Source of the DNA: JAQVXR01 sp050945755
GTDB taxonomy: Bacteria > Bacillota > Dehalobacteriia > Dehalobacteriales > Dehalobacteriaceae
Length of the DNA: 14,313 bases
NCBI GenBank assembly: GCA_050945755.1
Contig: JBMNTN010000053.1
Location: 1 to 14,313 of the forward strand
Direction of reading: 5' to 3'
Of this stretch, positions 6,477 through 12,003 are shown in pieces; positions within the stretch are counted from its first letter, which is position 1, and each line of letters begins with the position of its first letter. The notes under the pieces were generated by a model. That model did not search any database. It saw nothing but the letters and a program-made list of their open reading frames with translations, and was not told the origin of the DNA. The position numbers and the translations under genes are program-made.

Positions 6477-9103
6477 TGTCCTTCACCCGCCAGTTTCTTT
6501 AATTTGCGCTGCCATTGGTTTAGTTTAATCAAGGCATCCAGGGGAGTAAGGTTGTTTAAATCAAGCATCTCCAGTTCTGCTACCAGGGGGTGCTTAGGGG
6601 GATTAGGAGAAAAGACCGCCAACTGAACTGGTGTTTCTCGATCCTTCGGTGGCTCAATTCTTTTGGGCACTTTTTCTTCTCCTTCCAATCCTGTCAAGAT
6701 TTCTTTTGCCCTTTTCAGTACTTCCTCCGGCAGACCAGCCAGTCTGGCTACCTGAATACCATAGCTTTTGTCAGTCCCTCCGGGGATTATTTTCCTTAAG
6801 AAAATTATTCCCCCTTCTTTTTCCCGCACGGCAACTGTATAATTCTTTACCTGAGAAAATTTATCTGACAGGGCAGTAAGTTCATGATAATGGGTAGCAA
6901 AGAGAGTTTTGGCACCTACCTCCGGTTTTAAGAGGTATTCTGCAACAGCCCAGGCAATGCTCATCCCGTCATAGGTGCTGGTACCCCGACCGATCTCATC
7001 TAGAATCACCAGGCTTTTCCTGGTGGCATTACGTAAAATATTAGCGGTTTCACACATTTCCACCATGAATGTGCTTTGCCCTCCGGCTAAATCATCTGCC
7101 GCACCTACTCTGGTGAAAATTCTATCGACAATACCAATTACCGCACTAGCCGCCGGAACAAAACAGCCAATTTGCGCCATCAACACAGTGAGTGCAACCT
7201 GACGCATGTATGTCGACTTTCCTGCCATATTAGGGCCTGTTAACAAGCAAACCTGATGCTCTTTGTTGTCGAGATATGTGTCATTGGGAACATAGTCGCC
7301 GCTTCCCGTAATCTGCTCCACAACTGGATGCCGTCCGTCCACAATATGAATCACATCCCCGGCATTCACCTCAGGCTTACAGTAACCGTTCTCAAGTGCT
7401 ACTTGAGCAAAAGAAAGCAATACATCTAATTTGGCAATAATTGATGCTACCTGGCGAATGCGTGTTGATGAGAGAGTAATTTGATTGCGCACATCACAAA
7501 AAAGTTCATACTCCCGAGACGTGAGATTTTCACTAGCCCCGAGAATCTTATTTTCCCATTCTTTTAATTCTTCCGTAATATAGCGTTCCGCGTTAGCCAG
7601 AGTTTGTTTTCGAATGTAATTGCCGGGAACGGCGTTTAAATTAGCATTTGTTACTTCGATATAATAACCAAATACTTTATTAAAGCCTACTTTTAGGGAT
7701 TTAATGCCGGTAGCGGCCTTTTCTTTCGCCTCAAGGTCGGCAATCCATTTCTTGCCGCCGGTGGTAATTGAGCGAAGCTCGTCTACCTCTTCATCATAGC
7801 CTTCTTTAATAATGCCTCCCTCTTTGGGAGAAACAGGCGGGTCATCGTTAATTGCCTGGTCAATCTGCTGGTAGATATCTTCCAAAATATCGAAGTTAGA
7901 AAACATCTTCTGAAAGAGGGTGCTTTTAAGGTTACTCCCCAGTTGGTATACTTCCGGTACTACAGAAACAGAAGTTTTTAAAGCTATTAGATCTCGGGGG
8001 TTAGCACTGCCATAGGCAATCCTTCCAATTAACCTTTCCATGTCATAAACTTTTTTCAATAAACTTCGTAAGTCTTCCCGGATAAAAACGTTATTAGTAA
8101 GTTCCTCCACCGCATCCAGTCTGCCCGAAATCATCGAAATATCCAAGAGAGGTTTTTCCAGCCATTCTCGTAAGAGACGTCCTCCCAATGCAGTCAACGT
8201 CTGATCACAAACCCAAAGCAGAGAACCTTTTCTTTGGCCCCCTCTGATGGTCGCAGTTAATTCCAGATTACGTCGGGTCGTGCTGTCAATCATCATAAAC
8301 GAAGACGTGCTGTATATTTTTAATTGGTTAAGATAAGAAAGATCCCTTTTTTGTGTTTCCATCAAAAACTGTAAGATTGACCCCACGGTACAGGTGGCAA
8401 AGGGCATTTCCCCTAAGCCGAGTGCTTCAAGGGAAGTAACCTGAAAATGCTTCTCTATAAAAGTTGTTGCTTCTTTTAGCTGAAAATACTCGTCCGGTAC
8501 TTTACTAATTGACCCTCCTGCCGTGTTTTCCAGTTTGTTTCTGAGCGTCTCCTCATGGTAAAGGGATGCAGGCAAAATGCATTCTGCCGGATTAATCCGA
8601 GCGACCTCATCAAAAAGTTTCGCATTTTGGTCCGTTCCTGATATTTCCGTAGCGTAAAATTCTCCGGTAGAAATATCCGTGTAAGCTAAGCCAAATACTT
8701 TTTCTCCCCGGCAGACGGCAAGCAAGTAATTTTGTTTTTTTTCATGGAGCAAATTGCTTTCCAGTACCGTGCCCGGAGTGACAATGCGGATGACATCTCG
8801 CTTCACGATTCCTTTAGCAGATTTCGGGTTTTCCATCTGCTCACAGATGGCAACTTTGTGTCCCTTTGAAATCAATTTTGCCAGGTACCCATCTGCCGCA
8901 TGATATGGGATACCGCACATGGGAATCTTCTTTCCGTTTCCTCCATCCCGGGCCGTAAGGGTGATTTCTAGTTCCCGAGAAGCAAGGACAGCGTCCTCTA
9001 AAAACATTTCGTAAAAATCGCCTAAGCGGAAAAAAAGAATGGCATCCTTATGGTTAGCCTTAATTCTTTGATATTGTTTCATCATTGGTGTCATATTTGC
9101 CAT
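6473..9103 (-). CDS. mutS: DNA mismatch repair protein MutS
   Basis: An 876-residue MutS, normal in length, that recognises mismatches and small loops and recruits MutL. The mismatch-reading Phe-X-Glu is in GDFYEMF (F30, E32). The connector and lever domains follow, then the ABC-type ATPase: Walker A GPNMAGKST (623-631), DDLAGGQST (680-688), Walker B VILDEIGRGTS (699-709) and the ATHYHEL switch (736-742). A C-terminal helix-turn-helix dimer segment ends near LNQWQRKL. I place the start at ATG 9103: GGGGG (9115-9111) lies 7 bases upstream, and the residues from MANMTPMMKQY match usual MutS N-termini. The reading frame stays open to 9175, but that extension crosses the promoter. mutS is the first gene of a run that continues through hfq. 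Confidence 0.97.
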   Translation of the reverse strand: MANMTPMMKQYQRIKANHKDAILFFRLGDFYEMFLEDAVLASRELEITLTARDGGNGKKIPMCGIPYHAADGYLAKLISKGHKVAICEQMENPKSAKGIVKRDVIRIVTPGTVLESNLLHEKKQNYLLAVCRGEKVFGLAYTDISTGEFYATEISGTDQNAKLFDEVARINPAECILPASLYHEETLRNKLENTAGGSISKVPDEYFQLKEATTFIEKHFQVTSLEALGLGEMPFATCTVGSILQFLMETQKRDLSYLNQLKIYSTSSFMMIDSTTRRNLELTATIRGGQRKGSLLWVCDQTLTALGGRLLREWLEKPLLDISMISGRLDAVEELTNNVFIREDLRSLLKKVYDMERLIGRIAYGSANPRDLIALKTSVSVVPEVYQLGSNLKSTLFQKMFSNFDILEDIYQQIDQAINDDPPVSPKEGGIIKEGYDEEVDELRSITTGGKKWIADLEAKEKAATGIKSLKVGFNKVFGYYIEVTNANLNAVPGNYIRKQTLANAERYITEELKEWENKILGASENLTSREYELFCDVRNQITLSSTRIRQVASIIAKLDVLLSFAQVALENGYCKPEVNAGDVIHIVDGRHPVVEQITGSGDYVPNDTYLDNKEHQVCLLTGPNMAGKSTYMRQVALTVLMAQIGCFVPAASAVIGIVDRIFTRVGAADDLAGGQSTFMVEMCETANILRNATRKSLVILDEIGRGTSTYDGMSIAWAVAEYLLKPEVGAKTLFATHYHELTALSDKFSQVKNYTVAVREKEGGIIFLRKIIPGGTDKSYGIQVARLAGLPEEVLKRAKEILTGLEGEEKVPKRIEPPKDRETPVQLAVFSPNPPKHPLVAELEMLDLNNLTPLDALIKLNQWQRKLKKLAGEGQ

Positions 9104-9128
9104 GTCTTTTCCCCCTATCATATAAAAA

Positions 9129-9137
9129 ATTATATCA
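9129..9137 (-). promoter_or_regulatory. Extended -10 promoter of the mutS unit
   Basis: The minus strand reads TGATATAAT, a perfect TATAAT (9134-9129) with the TGn extension. The best -35 at 17 bases is weak (TTTAAT, 9157-9152). Transcription would start near 9122, giving a leader of about 20 bases that includes the GGGGG ribosome site. An 11-base dyad (GGAGCGGCTCC, 9158-9168) sits just upstream of the -35. Confidence 0.6.
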
Positions 9138-9201
9138 TGAAAACACTGGGAATTAAAGGAGCCGCTCCCTTCCAAGTTATCTTCTTTTTATGTTCAGAAG
9201 C

Positions 9202-9232
9202 AAAATGCCCCTGACTTCTCAGGAGCACTTTT
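9202..9232 (-). terminator. Hairpin terminator between the YlbF-family gene and mutS
   Basis: On the minus strand AAAAGTGCTCCTGA (9232-9219), loop GAAG and TCAGGGGCATTTT (9214-9202) form a long stem with one bulged G and one G-U pair, ending in four U. It lies 27 bases after the YlbF-family stop and before the mutS promoter, so it likely separates the two units. The U tract is short. Confidence 0.65.
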
Positions 9233-9258
9233 AGCTATAAGTTTTATTTAATTATTTT

Positions 9259-9627
9259 TTAACAACCGGCACAGTGGGAGCAATCATTACCTTCGCATGA
9301 CTCGCCGGAAAGAGCTTGGGAGATCATTTTGTTTATTTCCTGAAGTATTTTCCCCATTTTTTCTTGGGCTTCTAAGTAATTCATTACTTTATCATTTCTT
9401 TCCATTTCTTCCTGAAGTCCGCGCAGTATTTCCATTAACTCAGGGGAAGGCTCCTTCCCCTCCATCTGCAATTGGTATAACTCTACCTGCCGAGCGCTGA
9501 TCTTGTCCATCAATTGACTGGCCTCACTATCAGCTTTTACCAGCTTTTCCTTCTCCCGCATGTCATTTAATTCAGGTGATCCTGATAATGCATCAGACAA
9601 TTCCTTCGCCTTTTCTAAAACACTCAT
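9259..9627 (-). CDS. YlbF/YmcA-family regulator with C-terminal cysteine cluster
   Basis: A 122-residue, mostly helical, Glu/Lys-rich protein of the YlbF/YmcA family, placed directly after miaB (13-base gap). The same order, ymcB (miaB) then ymcA (ricA), occurs in B. subtilis. There YmcA, YlbF and YaaT form the Ric complex, which affects RNase Y-dependent mRNA processing, competence and biofilm genes and carries Fe-S clusters. Here the C-terminus has Cys111, Cys116, Cys119 and Cys122 (C-x4-C-x2-C-x2-C), which could hold a metal or Fe-S centre. I choose ATG 9627, with GGAGGT at 9639-9634 about 6 bases upstream. The frame extends to 9681 inside miaB but has no ribosome site there. Whether it is the RicA or RicF equivalent cannot be settled from the sequence alone. 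Confidence 0.88.
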   Translation of the reverse strand: MSVLEKAKELSDALSGSPELNDMREKEKLVKADSEASQLMDKISARQVELYQLQMEGKEPSPELMEILRGLQEEMERNDKVMNYLEAQEKMGKILQEINKMISQALSGESCEGNDCSHCAGC

Positions 9628-9640
9628 GTTTTGACCTCCG

Positions 9641-10957
9641 TTATTTAATAATTTCACCCTCGAGATGCCATGTTTTGGCATTCATAATATTGACATTAAC
9701 CAGTTTCCCGATCATGCTTTTTTCCCCGGGAAAAATAACGATCTTATTAGTCCTCGTCCGACCGGAGAACATAATATCTTTCGTTTTACTGATTCCTTCA
9801 ACTAATACTTCTTCCGTGGTACCGACAAGTTTTTCGTTGATTTCCCTGCTGATAGAATTCTCCAAATCCATTAAAATTTGCAGACGCCTTTTTTTCTCCT
9901 CAGCAGGCACCTGTTCCGATATTTTTGCTGCCGGAGTACCGGAGCGACGTGAATAAAGAAAGGTATAGGCCGCATCAAAGCGTACTTTTTTTACCACATC
10001 CAAAGTATCGGCAAAATCTTCATCAGTTTCCCCAGGAAAACCCACAATAATATCTGTTGTGATGCTGGCCTTGGGAACCTTTTCCCTAATGCTTTCGACT
10101 AGCTCAAAATACATTTCCCGTGAATACCCTCGGTTCATTTGTTTTAAAATCCGGTTACTTCCTGCTTGGATCGGTAGGTGAAAATGCTCACATACTTTTT
10201 GAGATTTGCTTATGGTATCAACTAGTTTTTGAGTAAAATCACGGGGATGGGATGTCATATAACGAATCCTCTCAATACCGGGAATCCTATCCACACGTTC
10301 TAATAAATCGGCAAAATCAAAAGCCTCGGAAAAATCAAGGCCATAAGAATTTACATTTTGCCCAAGGAGAAGCACTTCCTTAAAGCCCTCGGCCCCCAGA
10401 CTTTGTATTTCCTTTTCAATTGCTTCCGGTTTTCTGCTTCTTTCCCGTCCCCGAACAAAAGGTACGATACAGTATGAGCAAAAATTATTACACCCATACA
10501 TAATAGTAACCTGCGCCTTAATCTTATCCTGTCTTTTTACCGGTAATTCCTCCTGGATGTCCCCTTCAGTTTCCACCACTTCTATTAGCGACTCACTTCC
10601 AGCTTGTCTCTCGCTTATTAATTGAGGCAGCCGGTGGATATTATGTGTGCCTAAAACCAAATCGACAAATGGTGCTCTTTTGATAAGTTTCTCAGCAGCA
10701 CCGGGTTGCTGAAGCATGCACCCGGAAACTGTAATAATGAGGCCTGGGTTTTGTTCCTTTAATTTTTTTAGGTTACCGATATATCCTATAATCCGATTTT
10801 CCGCACTTTCCCGGACGCAACAGGTGTTAATGATAATCGCATCAGCATCATCAGGGCTGTTAACCGGTTCATAACCAATTTGTTCCATCATTCCAGCCAG
10901 AATTTCAGAATCATGTTCGTTCATCTGGCAGCCAAAAGTTTTTACTAAATATTTCAA
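9641..10957 (-). CDS. miaB: tRNA-2-methylthio-N6-dimethylallyladenosine synthase MiaB
   Basis: A 438-residue radical-SAM methylthiotransferase that converts i6A37 of tRNA into ms2i6A37. The N-terminal domain carries the auxiliary cluster cysteines Cys10 (TFGCQMN), Cys46 (NTCCVRE) and Cys80 (SGCM). The radical-SAM CxxxCxxC is at Cys156, Cys160 and Cys163 (YGCNNFCSYC), and the GRERSR motif follows. The C-terminal TRAM domain spans about residues 370-438. The start is TTG at 10957, supported by AGGAGG about 6-7 bases upstream and by the family's usual MKYLVKTFGCQMN-like opening. It forms a unit with the YlbF-family gene. Its 190-base leader is unusually rich in candidate sites: two promoters, a 7-1-7 dyad and a CodY-like box. 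Confidence 0.97.
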   Translation of the reverse strand: MKYLVKTFGCQMNEHDSEILAGMMEQIGYEPVNSPDDADAIIINTCCVRESAENRIIGYIGNLKKLKEQNPGLIITVSGCMLQQPGAAEKLIKRAPFVDLVLGTHNIHRLPQLISERQAGSESLIEVVETEGDIQEELPVKRQDKIKAQVTIMYGCNNFCSYCIVPFVRGRERSRKPEAIEKEIQSLGAEGFKEVLLLGQNVNSYGLDFSEAFDFADLLERVDRIPGIERIRYMTSHPRDFTQKLVDTISKSQKVCEHFHLPIQAGSNRILKQMNRGYSREMYFELVESIREKVPKASITTDIIVGFPGETDEDFADTLDVVKKVRFDAAYTFLYSRRSGTPAAKISEQVPAEEKKRRLQILMDLENSISREINEKLVGTTEEVLVEGISKTKDIMFSGRTRTNKIVIFPGEKSMIGKLVNVNIMNAKTWHLEGEIIK

Positions 10958-10989
10958 TGGGATCCTCCTGCTAAAAGCAAATCATGGTA

Positions 10990-10998
10990 ATTATATCA
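10990..10998 (-). promoter_or_regulatory. Extended -10 promoter candidate P1 of miaB
   Basis: The minus strand has TGATATAAT with perfect TATAAT at 10995-10990, the same nonamer as the mutS promoter. The -35 at 17 bases is poor (TAGTAA). Transcription would start near 10983, leaving about 25 bases before the TTG start. Confidence 0.55.
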
Positions 10999-11025
10999 CA
11001 ATGGACATGGCTTTACTACTTTCCC

Positions 11026-11040
11026 AAAGTAAATTACTTT
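11026..11040. promoter_or_regulatory. Perfect 7-1-7 inverted repeat in the miaB leader
   Basis: AAAGTAA, A, TTACTTT is a perfect 15-base dyad. Fur-family repressors (Fur, PerR, Zur) bind 7-1-7 dyads, but these bases do not match their usual cores closely. It covers the -10 element of promoter candidate P2 and lies about 30 bases upstream of P1, so it is placed to act as an operator. The regulator is not known. Confidence 0.4.
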
Positions 11041-11059
11041 ATTCAGAGTGTTCAGTCAA
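11031..11059 (-). promoter_or_regulatory. Promoter candidate P2 of miaB
   Basis: TTGACT (11059-11054, 5 of 6 to consensus), a 17-base spacer and TAATTT (11036-11031, 3 of 6). The -35 is good and the -10 weak. The element would give a leader of about 65 bases. Confidence 0.35.
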
Positions 11060-11074
11060 AATTTTCTAATAATT
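11060..11074. promoter_or_regulatory. CodY-box-like site upstream of miaB
   Basis: AATTTTCTAATAATT matches the CodY consensus AATTTTCWGAAAATT at 13 of 15 positions and abuts the -35 of promoter candidate P2. CodY is encoded at the right end of this window, so the regulator exists in this organism. CodY boxes are degenerate and chance matches occur in AT-rich intergenic DNA. Confidence 0.4.
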
Positions 11075-11080
11075 AGATAG

Positions 11081-11128
11081 AAAAAGGCCGCAACGTAGAA
11101 TTGACTTACAAAAAGGTGCCCAGCGGCC
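11081..11128 (-). terminator. Terminator-like hairpin after the 60-residue protein gene
   Basis: On the minus strand GGCCGC (11128-11123) pairs with GCGGCC (11091-11086), followed at once by UUUUU (11085-11081). The loop is long (31 bases), and part of it could fold differently (GCC/GGC near 11127-11118 followed by UUUUU). It starts about 20 bases after the stop at 11149. Confidence 0.45.
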
Positions 11129-11148
11129 CGTTACGCAATAAGGTCGAT

Positions 11149-11331
11149 CTATTCGCTTTTATTAGGTGGAAGCACTTTATGACTATCAGTTTTCATACCG
11201 TGAATAAACTTTGCCCGCTCAGCTGAAATTCCTTCTGGGTTTTCTGCTACTTCCATCAGAAAACTCTGTGCTGCTACTTTCTCCCGCTGGTTCAGGGCAT
11301 ATCCCTTTTTTACCCTAAGCTTTTGTACCAT
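11149..11331 (-). CDS. Small hypothetical protein, 60 residues
   Basis: A short reading frame starting at ATG 11331. The purine-rich AGAGGGGGTG (11348-11339) lies about 7 bases upstream, so I prefer this ATG over the in-frame TTG at 11337, which is too close to that site. The product is soluble and charged, with no membrane segment, signal or cysteine. The N-terminal third is basic (KLRVKKGYALNQREK), the middle could form a helix (VAAQSFLMEVAE), and the tail is hydrophilic with a PP near the end. I do not recognise the family. It stands alone between the NUDIX terminator and a hairpin in front of miaB. The good ribosome site and intergenic placement argue that it is real; the function is unknown. 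Confidence 0.6.
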   Translation of the reverse strand: MVQKLRVKKGYALNQREKVAAQSFLMEVAENPEGISAERAKFIHGMKTDSHKVLPPNKSE

Positions 11332-11427
11332 AGACAAACACCCCCTCTGATATATTTTTATTATGCCCAGCGGTCGAATAAATCTACGGTAAAAAGATGT
11401 TAGGCTATTGGTTAACGTTCTGCTTGT

Positions 11428-11460
11428 AAAAAAAAGAGAGTTTTAAATCAACTCTCTTTT
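11428..11460 (-). terminator. Strong Rho-independent terminator after the NUDIX-like gene
   Basis: An 11-base perfect stem, AAAAGAGAGTT with AACTCTCTTTT (11432-11442 and 11450-11460), with a 7-base loop. On the minus strand it is followed by a run of eight U (11435-11428). It begins six bases after the NUDIX stop. It would close the LCP-NUDIX unit. Confidence 0.85.
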
Positions 11461-11466
11461 GTCTGT

Positions 11467-11904
11467 TTATTTATTAACCACACAATTTTCTCGTTCGATT
11501 TCTTTCCATTTTCGGTAAGCAATATTTAACAATGACTTATCCTGACTGTAAGTTACTCTGCTTAGAGCTTCAATAATGTTAAAAAATCCCCCGCCGGTAA
11601 AACCCTGCTCTTTTGGTACTTGATACTTATCGCTTTGGGCTTCCATTAGGAACCATGTGATCTGATTACAAACAGGTTCATGCCTGGTCAACGAATAAAA
11701 CTCATAACTGGTTTCCCCTACCGGAGCAATAATAGTTGCATCCAGCCCGGTTTCTTCTTTTACCCTTTTGATGGCCACATCATGAGCATAGGCCCCATTC
11801 CTGATAACACCCTTTGGAAATACCCATTCGTTTTTTTCATTTTTGAGTAAAAATACTTTGTCATAATAGAATACAATCCCGCCAGCACATTGTCTGAATA
11901 GCAT
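11467..11904 (-). CDS. NUDIX-fold protein with a degenerate Nudix box
   Basis: A 145-residue single-domain NUDIX protein. Strands QCAGGIVFY and KVFLLKN precede WVFPKG, and the Nudix helix reads G32-x5-A38-x7-K46-R47-V-K-E50-E51-T-G53-L. Against the consensus G-x5-E-x7-R-E-U-x-E-E-x-G-U, the first Glu is Ala and the Arg-Glu pair is Lys-Arg, while the two later Glu and the Gly remain. In MutT-type enzymes the missing RE glutamate helps bind the catalytic metal, so activity may be reduced or altered, or the protein may bind rather than cleave its ligand. GGAGGT ends directly at an ATG at 11910, so I use the second ATG at 11904, which is properly spaced. It lies 99 bases after the LCP gene with no clear terminator between them. 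The substrate is unknown. Confidence 0.82.
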   Translation of the reverse strand: MLFRQCAGGIVFYYDKVFLLKNEKNEWVFPKGVIRNGAYAHDVAIKRVKEETGLDATIIAPVGETSYEFYSLTRHEPVCNQITWFLMEAQSDKYQVPKEQGFTGGGFFNIIEALSRVTYSQDKSLLNIAYRKWKEIERENCVVNK

Positions 11905-12003
11905 GGGCATACCTCCAGTATCATTTTATAAATCACTATTTCGCTAGAGCTTTTCCATATTCCTTCCAAGGATTAAAATAAAGTAAAGACCCAGCTAAAT
12001 AGC

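Noticed and set aside
9104..9175. Longer N-terminus for MutS starting at 9175
   Set aside because: The added 24 residues do not resemble MutS, and they cover the extended -10 promoter and ribosome site of the ATG at 9103.
11117..11373. Direct repeat TGCCCAGCGG on both sides of the 60-residue gene (11117-11126 and 11364-11373)
   Set aside because: A ten-base repeat at this spacing is common by chance. One copy lies inside the terminator-like hairpin, and no attachment-site or recombinase context is present.
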